Shown: in pieces, positions 45,066 through 57,117 of the stretch
How the letters are laid out: each line of letters starts with the position of its first letter
Position numbering within the stretch: the first letter of the stretch is position 1
Program-made: the position numbers and the translations under genes
Notes under the pieces: generated by a model
Database searches by the model: none
The model's input: the letters and a program-made list of their open reading frames with translations, nothing else
What the model was told of the DNA's origin: nothing
Origin: Steinernema hermaphroditum
Taxonomy: Eukaryota > Nematoda > Chromadorea > Rhabditida > Steinernematidae
Assembly (NCBI GenBank): GCA_030435675.1
Contig: CM059622.1
Coordinates: 9,362,001 to 9,426,000 of the forward strand
Length of the DNA: 64,000 bases
Direction: 5' to 3'

Positions 45066-46353
45066 GTTGCTGCACCGGACTCTCGGACTGTGTCGCCGCT
45101 TCCGTCTTCTGAACTCTGTAGCCATGGGCGACGTCCACCTGAAGCAAAGTCCTTTACGATACAACTGCTGTGGACAAACCTCGATCTCCAAGTCAAGATC
45201 CTCGGTGCACCGAGGACATTTTAAGGACTGTGAGAGAACTTTTAGAGCGCTGATTCTAGACCGTTAGTTTCACGTTATAATCACCAAACCCTTTGTCTGC
45301 TTCCAAGTCAAGGAATCAACGAATGACAGTTTGCCTTTAAATAAGGATACCGGGTCGTGTATTCAAGGGAAAGGTAGTTCGAGCCGACGACGTCCACAAC
45401 TTCGCCTCCTTCTTGTCAGAGATCAAAGACCGTCAACGATTCTCCTCGTTTTCTGATAAGACCCTTACTTCCCATTATGTCGAGCGACGAGGAGTCACTT
45501 TCTTCCGGGCATTCATCCTATTCACACGTAGATTCCTCTCCAGGCGCCCCTTCCGACTCGTCCGGTGCATCAGATCTGGACTCTTCTGAGAGCGGAATCG
45601 AGAACTCAGGTACAGACTCACACCACTTTCACCTTTCAGTTGCCATTTCACAGATCTCCAGATGCCAGAGAACATCAGCGCTCCAAAAGTTCTCTCGATT
45701 TTACGATTTTATTTCGCGAATCAAAGGCATTATGCCTTGCGCGACACCGAAAATAGACAAACAGAGGATGTCTGGAAGACGACTTCATCCCTGGCGCGGC
45801 GTAGATGTCGAACCGGTGGTTGGCGGAGAGCTTCATGGGGCTTCTGGGAATCGGCAAATCTTCGGATTCAGGAGCGGAACATCGTTTGCGGCACAGCGCA
45901 CGCTTCTGTGCTCGAATCTGATGGTCCGTGGTCCGGGAGTTGCGTCTTCGATGGTGATGGCGTCCTCAGAGCGTCGGCGACCTTCGGGATGACTTCTCAC
46001 GTGGCCGGATTCTTGACGTCGGACATCTTGTTTGTCAGCGGTGGTGGGACTACGGCTTCCGGGTGTCCCAATTCCCTCTGGAAGCCGGAACAGTCACAAC
46101 TGCCACGGGGTTTGCCATCTGACCGACCAGACACTCAGAGAGCGACGGGAGGGACCGACCGCTCGCCACCGCGACACAAGTTCTCTCACAGTCCTTAAAA
46201 TGTCCTCGGTGCACCGAGGATCTTGACTTGGAGATCGAAGTTTGTCCACAGCAGTTGCATCGTAAGGGACTTTGCTTCAGGTGGACGTCGCCCATGGCTA
46301 CAGAGTTCAGAAGACGGAAGCGGCGACACAGTCCGAGAGTCCGGTGCAGCAAC
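45066..46353. mobile_element. Inverted-repeat element with 176-bp arms
   Basis: 45066-45241 and 46178-46353 are reverse complements with few mismatches, both containing the palindrome CCTCGGTGCACCGAGG. They enclose about 940 bp. No transposase domain was recognised, so the superfamily is unknown. Confidence 0.75.
45477..45612 (+). CDS. Acidic Ser-rich N-terminal exon of unknown protein
   Basis: Starts MSSDEESLSSGHSSYSHVDS and stays Ser/Asp/Glu-rich until a plausible donor at 45613. The following sequence has no recognised domain and the downstream exon structure could not be established. It lies inside the inverted-repeat element and may be a fragment captured by it. Confidence 0.35.
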
Positions 46354-46520
46354 AACCTCTCCAAAGAACGCTTGATCATGAACCCACCGGTAGCTACAGT
46401 TACACCGAGAAGGACTTGAAGGTTTACATGTATGAGTTGCGATAATTGTCACCGAAAATGCCACAAAAAGAGGTTGTCATGGATAAGTAGCCGGGTCAAG
46501 ATAACATATCATGGAATGAA

Positions 46521-47399
46521 TTAGTGGAGCTCCACGAGCCTCTCCCGCATCTCAGCGGCCTTCGTCTTAATTCCCTCAGCCTTCCTGCGCACATCTGCCT
46601 CCAACCCATCCAGGTGCTCCTGGGGAAGAAACGCCTCCTTGACATTCCTTTCGGCCAGTCCAAAGTCCGCCAATTCAGAAGTTAGTCCCTATAGTACACG
46701 ACTGGCTACCGTACACCGTCTCCTAACCTGCACCGCCACGCTCAGCCGACTGTGGAGGTCCTCGACCGCCTCCGTGAGCCTTAGGATCGCCTTCACCGTC
46801 TCCTTCTTCTGCTCGGAGATCGACTTCGTCGCCGAGCGCCTCGATTCCGCCGAGGCGAAACGGACGGCGACGATGGAGTGGACGCCGTGTGTGGAGAGGT
46901 GCAGGAATCCACAATGGCCACACACGATGTCCTAGAAGGGAGTTGAAGTCTTTAGAGGGGGCCGACCTTCTGAAGGACGGAGTCCGTGCAGGTCTTGCAG
47001 ACCAGCACCTTGTCGCTCTTAACGGTATCGGCGCACTTAGAGCACGGGAAGGGGACCTCCTCGCCCGGCCACTCTTGGTTCTGCTGGCGTTTGTACTGCT
47101 CGACGATGTCTAAAGAGAGTCAGAGGAGTGACTTTCTCCAACTGACCCTTGAGGATGTAGTTGACGGGAAGGCGACCTTCCGTCTTCGTGGGGCTTCTGC
47201 AAACGGGACAGGCGACAGTTTCGGCCCTCCTGTGGACCTTGAGCAGTTGCGAATGGCACCTCCGGCAGACCGTGTGGCCACAGGCCATCTGGATGGGTTC
47301 CTCGAAGAGTGTCCGGCATATGGGGCAGTCGAGAGAGTTCGGGGAGAGGCAGACGGTAAAAGTTGCGCTTTCACCCATTTCGTAGAGGAGAAATGACAT
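46521..47399 (-). CDS. RING-finger and coiled-coil protein (TRIM-like, no C-terminal domain)
   Basis: Four exons (47147-47399, 46967-47109, 46728-46931, 46521-46688) encode 255 residues. RING: LDCPICRTLFEEPIQMACGH then CRRCHSQLL and CPVCRSPT, a C3HC4 pattern, so a probable E3 ubiquitin ligase. A second zinc-binding region (FPCSKCADTVKSDKVLVCKTC, then CGHCGFLHLSTHGVH) resembles a B-box. The C-terminal half is helical and likely a coiled coil. An acceptor CCCTCTAG directly precedes the ATG. No direct evidence links it to the broken RING-type gene nearby, but both are RING proteins within 8 kb. Confidence 0.8.
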
Positions 47400-47744
47400 C
47401 TAGAGGGCGTCGGCGACGCTGATAAGCCTTCTGACCGCCGCTTGGAGGCATTCCAAATAAACAAATCTGTTTGCACGTGATCTAAATTATGAGTCAAACG
47501 TGACGAAATGACCAAAACAACACGGTTTGTTAGTTAAGAAGATACGAAATTGTGGAAAAAGGGTACAAGGTTGTGAAAGATCATGAACGCGGCTTCGTTG
47601 TGCGAGTTGCAGTAGTTCGAAGCAGAGAAAATCGTCACCACGTGACCGTTGTGGCGCCATTCGCAGCCCTGAAGGAGGGGATAGAGCACATAGAGGAGGG
47701 GAGCGTACCTGTTGGACGGCTTCGTGCGCCCTTGCGATGAAGTT
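47400..47744. other. Short region between RING gene and MULE relic
   Basis: About 340 bp; a 62-residue open frame at 47552-47740 has no known domain and may be the decayed upstream part of the MULE relic. Confidence 0.4.
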
Positions 47745-48797
47745 GAGTCCGTTGTTGTGAGTGCTCTCCGTTATCGCACTACTGCCCTCGAAGGACAGAG
47801 AAGTCTACCAGAAGCTGTTTACCGAAGTGAAAAACGCGCTGATCGCAGAATTTGGCGATTTGGGGATGCCTAAGCGATTCCATTTCGACATGGAAATTTC
47901 AGCGATGAATGCATGCAGACAGGTTTTTCCGGAATCCCGCATAACTACGTGCTACTTCCACTTTGCTAAAGTAGGTCCTGTTTATACTGGTAGATCTGTT
48001 ATTAAACTCTTTAGAACATTATGGACAAAGTGCATCGTGTGGGACTACGAGATTACTACGCCGACCGTGATGACACATCGATGTACAACTGGATCAGAAT
48101 CTTCATCGGAAGTGCACTTCTACCCAGGGACTTGTTTGACGAGCGGATATGGCCATATATCGAAAGAAACGTGCCTCAAGGACGCGACTCCGCAGAAGAA
48201 GTCAATGTTCGCAGCTTTGCGACTAACTACATTGGTGACTACCGGAAGAACCATAGAAAAACTTGGGATCAATTCGACAATGACGGGCCACGGACGACAG
48301 ATCATGCTGAGGGATGGCATAATCAACTCCGGTCGTTATTCCCTGCAGTGCATCCTCAATTAGGACTATTCCTGAAAGAAATGCGGAAGGAAGTCAATAG
48401 TCAAGCCATCAGAGGCGAAGAACTCTTCAAGGGTCAGGAATCCTGATCAGGAATCCTGACTCAGGATCTGCCGAAACTCCGAAGAAGAGACAATAGTCGG
48501 GCTGAAGAACGGATGCTCGTCGCGAAAACTAAGTTGATTAACGCGATCGCTTCGCTTAACGACCGCGAATTGAACATATTGGTAGGATCTAGTATTTTCT
48601 CATTGACCATATTATTGTTTTAGGACCTTGTACGGTACTGCAAGCACCAAGCTAAGAATTGCTCAGCGAAAACGATCACCAGTTTGCTGGTACTCGGTTC
48701 TGGAAACCAATCGGATGACGAGTTCGATCTCGTCCTGGACCCAGAGGAGCCACCGTTGAGAACAGACGATGAGTTGATGCTCGACTTTGGGGATTAG
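47745..48797 (+). pseudogene. MULE-type transposase, copy B, 5'-truncated
   Basis: The catalytic region is well preserved: LLPSKDREVYQKLFTEV, HFDMEISAMNACRQVFPESR, CYFHFAK, an intron, then MYNWIRIFIGSALLPRDLFD, YIGDYRKN, and DHAEGWHNQL, the MULE signature. A stop-containing stretch near 48445 is followed by a C-terminal segment (LVRYCKHQAKNCSAKT) ending at 48797. The N-terminal FLYWCH/MULE start is missing. Clearly related to copy A at 32108 but much less decayed. Confidence 0.75.
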
Positions 48798-48897
48798 CAA
48801 GAACATATCGGGTTTGTGTACTTCTTGTTATGTTATCACGTTTCTTAAATTGCTAACCGGTTTGGCAAAGCTTCGCGGGTGTCACTGTTATTGTTGG

Positions 48898-48953
48898 GTT
48901 TTTTTCTCCCGGGTTTTTTTCTCCCGGGTTTTTTTCTCCCTGAGTTTTTTTCT
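48898..48953. repeat. 15-bp tandem repeat TTTTTTTCTCCCGGG
   Basis: Three to four copies, the last degenerate (CTCCCTGAG). It shares the CCCGGG core with the larger minisatellite at 31708 but with a different unit. Confidence 0.8.
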
Positions 48954-49032
48954 CCAACAACCGTCTAGACAATTATGGCTAGACAGTCGATTATGTGCCG
49001 GGACCGGCACCTCGACTACAGCCACTTGATTC

Positions 49033-49875
49033 TGAAATCTGCATAGACAGTGGTGTTTCACTGGCGAACCGTACCTAGGCACCCTTGCGGAGAAGTGTGA
49101 AAAAGAAAAAGTACGGTATTGTATTCGTCAAAAGTCTCTAGCAAAAACGGAGAAGGCTCCCACCACGAAAATTTTGCGCGCGCATTTCACGCGCCAAAAA
49201 TTTCGCAATGGGATATGCTCAAAATCATAGTAATTCGCTATTTTCTCGTTTCTGACGCGATTTCGTCAAATTTCATGAACGGACTGTTGTTGATCAGACT
49301 CTGCCGCGTCGAATGAGCCCTGGATCGACTGCCAGCATGCTTTCCCCGCTGAGTTATTAGCAAATCATTAGTTTGCATTTGAGAGTTGAACAGTTAGCTG
49401 GAGATTCATATGTTGGAGGCGTTCTAGATCACAGTAGGATCCATGTACAACATGTTGATGGGCAGCTAATCCATTATGTTCTTAAAAATCCATGTCACAC
49501 GATTCAAACGCCATTGTCCACCATTGATTCCTGATAACTCAGCGAGGAAAGCATGCTGGCAGTCGAGCCAGGGCTCATTCGACGCGGCAGAGTCTGATCA
49601 ACAACCGTCCGTTCATGAAATTTGACGAAATCGCGCCAGAAACGAGAAAACAGCGAATTACTATGATTTTGACCATATCCCATTGTAAATTTTTTGGCGC
49701 GTGAAATGCGCGCACAAAATTTTCGTGGTGGGAGCTTTGCTAGAGACTTTTGACGAATACAATATGTGCCGAAAAAAAATATTTCTGCTACACCGGCCAG
49801 TAGACCTATGTTCAGTTCATGTTTTTTCTCCTTCTGCCATAATTTGATGATGCATGGGGCTAGGTGGGAGCACCA
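49033..49875. repeat. Dispersed repeat interrupted by a foldback element
   Basis: 49033-49119 and 49764-49875 together match 61479-61680, which is uninterrupted. Shared phrases include AAATCTGCATAGAC, GGAGAAGTGTGAAAAA and CATGGGGCTAGGTGG. The site at 61479 therefore shows the state before the insertion. Confidence 0.8.
49120..49761. mobile_element. Foldback element with TA target duplication
   Basis: Arms 49120-about 49355 and about 49530-49761 are reverse complements starting TGTATTCGTCAAAAGTCTCT. TA flanks the TTGTATTCG terminus on both sides. About 170 bp of non-repeated centre, no coding capacity. Confidence 0.8.
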
Positions 49876-50053
49876 ATTGTAGGATGCGATGGCTGTTTCA
49901 CGGGGGAAGGGGGGTGCTGCCGTTTGTTTCTAGTGGGAATGAGTACAGCTGGGCGAGATGGCGCGCGGCATCGAACCACCACACACTCACGCCCGAATTG
50001 TCATTTATCCAACAACAACATACGGTAGCAACAATAACAACCTAACAACAACT

Positions 50054-53000
50054 TCAAAGCGCGAACAGCTCCTTAACAACCGAAATATGTGGAGATCCAA
50101 ACGACTCCGCAAAAGGATTCCTCGCGCACGCGTCGAAGACTCCTTCCAGCTCCTCTGGCTCTGCCGAAGCGCCTTGGAAAGCAGAAATCTTCATGGCAAG
50201 GTTGGGATGCTTCTTTAGCGCGAAAGACCAACAAATTTCTGCGCTCAGAGCGCGTGTTTTGTCCCCTTCGATCTTTTGCAAACCCGATATTGCCTTAGCT
50301 GCCTAGAAACAGGTAATTAGATAGTGGCAGGTATCGGTAGATTTACCTCTTCACGTACTTCTACATCTTCGTCTTGTAGCAGCAAAGCGAGCAAATCATA
50401 CAGTTCAGCTTCACATCCATCTGTAACGAGCACATACGACGCCTCAACTGTTCGATGGGTCTAGGGTTACCATGACGAGTCAAGATGCCAACAATCATTT
50501 GAACAACGCTCAGCCTCACTTCCACGTCGTCCGACACAGCTGCATCCCTGATCCAGTTAAGCACTACTGACGAGAGCGGCTGGACATGCGTCAAGACGTG
50601 CACATAAGACTCTAGGGCTTTCTCCGAGAATGAACTGAGGTCTCGTGAAATATCTTTCAGGGCGTGGTTGTCTTTCAACGTTTGCACCGATAGCGCAACT
50701 AATCCCCACACCCAAGGTGAGGAAGACGAAACCGCATCCTTCACAGCCCACGCTAGAATGGGGGACGGTGGCTCTTTCTTGGACAGGAACAGGCTACGAT
50801 ACGCTTCTATTCTCAACTTTTCAGGTACAGCATCCCGTTCCCAGAATTCCTAAATTCCACAACTCAGAACAACTTTAGTCAGTGTGCATACCGCGAAGGA
50901 AGAAAAAAGTTTTCCCAAAGGTCGAGCGGTCAGATCCAAAGACTTCTCATTCCAATTCATAATGGCGAACGAGGCTGCACTTCTCCGAAGATCTGTCGAT
51001 CCAACTTCATTCACCAGATTGACCAGAAGCTGCACATTAAACTTCGGCCAGTTTCCTGTTCTACATGAATTGTCCCACAGGGTTTGAGAGATTCTTGATA
51101 TTTTTTCGATGATTGCATGGTCTGTGCTCCACGTCTCGACGCATCCCAAAAGCTAAAATTAAATATCTGCATAGAATAGAAGGTCCCGTCCGATAGACCT
51201 ACCATCAGTAAAACTGCATTCACTTTGTTAGAGGGAAGGCTAAATTCCTTGGTACTTTGGAGAGTATCGGCTAAGTACAAAATGTCCGCCTTTTCGCTGA
51301 TGGAGACCAGCGATGCAACAGCAAGCTCGCGAGTCTTTTCGCCTTTCGCCGACATAAGAATTTTCCACACCATGGATATAAAGGTGGACAGCTCCAAACT
51401 GCGACCCCGGTGCGTTCCCACGATTTGTGGTGTTGAGGGGAACAGATGGCAAAGAAGAATCAGAATCGGAAACACACGAAACTCATTCTGGCCGTCCAAT
51501 TTCAATGACAGCTGTTCGTGGATGAAATCGAATAACGTTGGAAATCTGAATGCGTATATTGTAGTTCAAGGAAGAAAAGTACGCAACGCACCTCGAAAAG
51601 AATTCGAACGCAGAGAGTTTGCATTTCTGCTGCACCGTGAGTGACCGCTGCGGTTGACGAGATACGCCAAAAACACGGACCAAAAGGGCTGCAAATAATT
51701 GTGAGAGAGCATTTCGAAGCGGCCACTGTTCGGATCCCGCTCCTTCGATACATATCCGGAAAGCCCACTCCACGCCCACAAGCACGGCTTCTCTGACTCG
51801 ATTATCGTTGAAAACGGACCGAAGAACGTTGACGGCGTGTATCCTAAAGCATCGTATAGCGAAAAGGCCTCTAAATGGAGCAGCAACTTCGAATCAAAGT
51901 CCAGCGATTCCAAATCCAACAATGTACACAGTGTCAGCTTCAAACTTTCCGACTGTCTTTGGCTCGGTTCTGTGCCCAGAATCGCACAAACGAGGAAGGG
52001 AAGCCCGGCACTACGACGTGTGAGGCACAACTTGTCCATTTCTTCAAACATGCTGAATTTAAGGCACGCACGCTCGAGATATTTACCTTTCCCGTCTTTG
52101 ATAGCACTTAGTATTTGATGGAGCCACTGTTCAGGAATAGGCGTTTCTGTGTTCAGATTCCAAAGACGCTGACACAGAGCTTCAAAACCTTCAACAGCTG
52201 TTTCAAACGCACCACAGTGTTTGCATTCCGTCAGCTGCAGCATATAATATTTCCCTATTGCGTCCAGGATGTCGTCGCTAAGAACTGACGGGTACGGCAA
52301 CTATACAACGCTAATTAGTAAAATACGATGAACATAGATATATATATATACCTTCTCGACGAAACCGTGCAGGATGTTGGATACACATTTCTGTGTTCTC
52401 CATGAACTCACTAAAAGCGCTTGACACTTAAAGGCCTTCTTCTTGGAACTTTCTAGACCACTATGACCACCTACAAGTTACAAGTATAAAAAATTCACGT
52501 TTTTCCACTGCTTGCCAATTTGCTCAACTACATCATCATGTGCATAACCTTCCGGTGACATGCTATGAACAACTGGAGTGACGATGTCATTAACCTTCAT
52601 GCAAAGAGGGAGCAGCCGGGAAATCAATCGTTCTTTCCATTCCTTTTGTGATCTGCAAATAAGATGTATGTTTTCGGTTCCGGTTGGGAACTATATATCG
52701 CAAAAATACCTTTCAAATTGTAAACCTCCCACAATGCTGCCAATGACGTTCAAAATCAAATGAAGAGCTCCATCTTCCTCCGTGATGGCCCACAACGACG
52801 AGGAAACAACCCTCACTCTGCTTTCAGCCTCTTCGAGCAATCTATCGAACACGGACGGTAAAGCAGCTTTGTTGAAGTGGCAGTAGAATCGAATCTTGTA
52901 CGGGCCATCCAAATCGTTCCGTATTTTGGAAGTGGAGAACAAATTACTCAAAGTAGCCTCCAGGAACTTCTCGAACCAGTCCTCAAACGGAAAGATGTAA

Positions 53001-54801
53001 TTACCTAGAGATTTTGACCGACACTTACCTTGTCCAATACTCGCCCGAGCTTCTTCAGGATTTGAAGTGCCGTTTCTTGACAGATTTGATAAGGATCTTC
53101 CAAGAATTCGACAAGTTTAAAAAGATGTTTTTTGTGCAGCAATTGATCGAGCCTCAACTGTTCAGCAAACGCATCTGCAACATAATGATCCTAATAGCGC
53201 AAAAGTCGTCACTGATACTTTTTTCCTTTGACGACAAGAAGTCCTGGCAGTGGAGGTGTGAGATAAAGCACAAAGCAAAATAGCGCCGATTGAAGTTGGC
53301 ATCCGAACGCAGGCACTCGAAAGAGAACTCGTGAACCTTCTCGATGAACCTGATGTAGGACTTGAAGATCTCGTTTTGTGGATCTTTGCTCAAAGTCTGT
53401 CCGCTATCACGCATTCTAATCAGTATCTTCTTAAAATTCGATAGTATCTTCTGGCGAGCGGCAGGAGATTGTTCCGACAGATTGAAAAAGATGAACGCCT
53501 CATAAAGCAGGAAATCCGCCTTCGCTATAGGCAGTGACGGTTTCGGATGGTCGCAAATTAGATTTAGCGCGCACAGTCGGACCTAAAAAGCAAATTTAGA
53601 GCGCTTCACTAAAGCCCTTAAACCTGTAGGTTTGTGTGGCACACAGCTTTCCGCACTACGTCGAACGCAATGAAGTCGCTCCAAACGCGTCGGTTACCCA
53701 GTGACTGTTGATTGAAGAGGCAAAATCGAGCCAGTGACAGCCTGGCCTCTAAAGCCGTGTCGGAGATGTCTTCGCCAAACTCTGAAAGCCATCAACACAA
53801 CTTTGCACGACAAAGTATATCACATACGCACGATTGATGGAGCTTCGATTAAAAACCACGCGGCTAGCTTGGGCGTTTTGAAGAGTATAGGGAGAAGTCT
53901 GTCATTCGCGGCACTACGCAGCAAAGACGATTCCGAAACAATCGCCTGCCGTATGAGGTCCAAGTGGAAAGCGTTACGAACGCCAGGATGAGCCACAGTC
54001 AAATCGAAGACGATTAAATCACTTATCTGCACAAATCAGCAATACAATGACGATATACCAGCTATATCTTACCACCGTGGACAAAGAGGCATTGGCAAGC
54101 AGATGGTAGCATTGCGTTAAGAACCCCGTTGAAAGGACCTCATAGAGCGACGAATTCCCCTTCAACGTTGCTATCTAAATAAACTCAGTAAACTAAAATT
54201 GCCAATTTATTACGTAATGCTCACCAAACACCGAAAGCGGGATTTGTTCAGAACCGAACACTCCCTCAAAAAATCTGCGATCTTCCGAATCCACTCGCAC
54301 GTATCCTGACCACACGAGCAGAACTCGCAATCGTTCGAGTGAATCTCCAACAGAAGCTTGAAGATGTCGACGCATTCGTAGCACACGACGTCTTGTACGA
54401 AATCCCAGAAGCAGAAGACAAAATCTGTGATCACGGTCTCCGTATTCCGATGGAGGGGAGCTTTCTCGTTCCTTAATCAAACGTGCATAAAAACACGCCA
54501 TTCTGAGGGCAAACCGTACCTCAAAATTGTGACGAGTCGGGAAAGAGAGTGGGTTATTTCGTAAACTCTTTTCGTAGAGTTCGCGTCTCTGGAACAGGAA
54601 AGCTTAATGCAAAAAGAATCGATAACCCAACCTCAGTGATTCGGATATGATCTTGGGAAGGCAGCAGTCGATCAGAAAATTCTCGTGCTTCTTGCAGCAG
54701 GCTCCCTTCAACAACGATGAGTCCACAAAGAGGAACTCGAAGTTCGCGGACTGAGATTCTCTCAATCGTCTGCAGATGTCCGCGGGTGATTCTGCGGCCA
54801 T
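50054..54801 (-). CDS. THADA: THADA (HEAT-repeat regulator, DUF2428 family)
   Basis: Large HEAT-like helical protein; its yeast relative Trm732 partners the methyltransferase for tRNA position 32 (family knowledge). About 18 exons, roughly 1,320 codons, shorter than human THADA. Exons include 54632-54801, 54520-54588, 54225-54471, 54073-54174, 53828-54026, 53624-53781, 53219-53582, 53029-53174, 52710-52981, 52499-52652, 52352-about 52470, 51888-52300, 51592-51843, 51203-51545, 50892-51152, 50471-50849, 50347-50420, 50054-50302. Family hallmarks: LCLTRRSAGLPFLVCAIL, then IHAVNVLRSVFNDNRV and PLRNALSQLFAALLVRVFG, then FEFFSRFPTLFDF. One junction (52499 to about 52470) does not resolve in frame by hand. 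ATG 54801 follows an AAATCTTCAG acceptor by 11 bases. Confidence 0.85.
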
Positions 54802-55057
54802 TTCGCCAGAATCTGAAGATTTTTCAAAATGAGCAGAGCAACACGGGACTGGCGACAGAGAGATGGACACAGAGAGAGAAAATAGAAAAAAGCCCACCTT
54901 TACTCACAACTCCAAAGAAAAATGATGGAATGGAACGTCCTCAAACGACTTGCCTGGTACGCAAAGCGACAAGTGAAGCGGACCGTATCTCTCACTTACT
55001 TTTCAAAAGGGAACAACCGCTTCAAATCTGCCGCTTCCTCGTCTTCTGACTTGGAAG

Positions 55058-55474
55058 CAGGGCTACGCACGAGACTTTTTCGAGACTCAAGAATTTCGTA
55101 GCAATACTAGGTGATGTTGAATAGAGTTTGAGACAAAATTTCTTTATACGGTTTCAATAATCTGTCCAGAAGGCATTACACGACAGTTCACTTTTCGTCA
55201 CTATGATTTTATTCTTTAATATGTCCCGATTTATGTCTCGATTTACGAGTCTCGAGGGCTTCGAGACTCGAGACTCAGAATCGAATTTGAAAAAACACGA
55301 GCTTAACAACAAAATCATAGTGACGAAAAATGAACTGTAGCGTAATGCCTTCTGGAGAGATCACTGAAACCGTATATAAAGCTATTTTGTCTCAAACTTT
55401 ATTCAGCATCACCTAGTATTGACACGAAATTCTGTTTGAAAAAAAGTCTCGAAAAAGTCTCGTGCACGGCCCTG
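55058..55474. mobile_element. hAT-type MITE with 8-bp target duplication
   Basis: 417 bp. Termini CAGGGC(T)ACGCACGAGAC and GTCTCGTGCACGGCCCTG. The flanking 8-mers are CTTGGAAG and CTTGGAAA, matching at 7 of 8 bases; CAGGG ends with 8-bp duplications are typical of hAT elements. Most of the element is an inverted repeat (for example ATAGTGACGAAAA arms). No coding capacity. It sits between the divergent THADA and CIAO1 starts, about 60 bp before the CIAO1 ATG. Confidence 0.85.
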
Positions 55475-55534
55475 CTTGGAAACTGCGATATGTCAGATGC
55501 CTCGCATATCTTTCTATACTCCATGCGTTTTCAG

Positions 55535-56760
55535 ATGGCAGCTTTAAAGCAGCTGGAGCGACTGGAGCACTCAGGTGCCGTGGGAGCTGAACGAACGTGG
55601 TGCGTCCGCTGGAACCGGAACGGCGTGCTTCTGGCAAGCTGTGGTGAGAATAAGTCCATTCGCATATGGCGACGAAACGCCGACAGTGGTGGATTCGAAC
55701 CTCTCAGCGTTCTTAAGGGCGACCACGAGCGCGCAGTCAGGTATCTGGATTTTTCCCCGTGCGGAAACTACCTCGCTTCCGTCGGTTTCGACGCCGTCAT
55801 TATCATCTACCAATTCGAGAAGTAGGGTTATGTGTTTGTTCTTCATGTCACTTTCTTTCCATTTAGTGGAGATTTCGAGGAAGTTACGCGAATGGAAGGC
55901 CATGAGAATGAAGTCAAATGTTGTATGTTCTCACCTTCCGGGCGCTACTTGGCTTCTTGCTCCAGGGACAAGTCGGTTTGGTTCTGGCAAAGTGAGTATT
56001 TATATTTTGTTGAAGCTTTCTTGAGGCACGCTTTTATTTAAGTGGACGAGGATGAGGACTTTCAAGTATGCTCAATTCTCCAACCTCACACAGGAGACGT
56101 AAAATTTGTGACTTGGCATCCGACAGAAGAGGTGTGCTATACAGTAAGCGTTCATGTATTCATCGTCTGTGATCTAGGTGCTGGTATCCTGCAGTTACGA
56201 TTGCTCGCTAAAGTTTTATCGTTTCGATGGCGAAGACTGGGTCACTCAACAAAGGATAGAAAACGCTCATGAGTCCACTGTGTGGTCAGCTTCATTCAAC
56301 TCCGACGGGAACTACCTTGCTACAGCGGGTGCTGATCACCGAGTCAATGTACAACAAAAATCTATACCGACGACAAAAAAAACAATTTCAGATCTGGAAA
56401 CGTGTATACGACGATTCGACAACGTCCGTTGCGTGCAGTTCGTGGAAAAAGCTCATTGGCTATGAGATAGATAACTGCATTTGGCCTCTGTACACAATTT
56501 CTTGGAACCAGTACATCGACATAATTGCAGTGGCCGGAGGTGATTTTCGGATCAGGTACTGTGACTTCTGAATGTAAACAATATTGGTGCCAATTGCTTA
56601 TAGGCTGCTACAGTTTGATCGCTCTTCTGAGACTATCACCGAGTTGCTTTCCTTGATGGCAGAGGACGAAGTCAACAGCGTTTCGTGGAATCCCGAAGAT
56701 CCCGCGATCCTGGCTGCCGCAACTGATGACGGGTTTGTGACTGTATACGAATTGGTTTAG
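55535..56760 (+). CDS. CIAO1: Cytosolic iron-sulfur assembly protein CIAO1
   Basis: Seven-bladed WD40 protein of the CIA targeting complex, which delivers Fe-S clusters to cytosolic and nuclear proteins (family knowledge). Six exons (55535-55821, 55867-55991, 56043-56131, 56178-56348, 56392-56555, 56604-56760) encode 330 residues. WD blades include [86 protein letters not shown] and [20 protein letters not shown]. The acceptor CGTTTTCAG directly precedes the ATG, so the hAT MITE just upstream need not be in the coding transcript. Confidence 0.92.
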
Positions 56761-57117
56761 TTTTCCCAGATTTTTATTGATTTCTCAGATGAATTTTTAT
56801 GTGACTCATGAAAGCGCAATCGAGTCCTTGGTTTGGCAGACATATCGTGGGTACACCTGTTCATGGTTGCGAAGCACTTATGATACCATGTTGCAAAATC
56901 AAGGCGCATGTTGCCAAAGATTTTTACTAACATTAATCTTCTAGCACCATGAGATCATCACTGAGGATATGAGAGAAAATCGCTACTCTACAGAAGGCTG
57001 AAAACGAAATTGCGTTCGCGGTCCTCATCCCACTTTGGCGACAGTTCGACGCGTAGTTGCTCCCAACGCTGTCGCCGTCTAAATGGTTTAGGATATGGTA
57101 GTCCAGTCGGACCACAC

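Noticed and set aside
54193..54501. Continuous frame with RRRVLRMRR as a THADA exon
   Set aside because: The alternative frame, reached by a normal 48-bp intron ending in AAG, gives the helical WDFVQDVVCYECVDIFKLL sequence and keeps phase with the exons on both sides.
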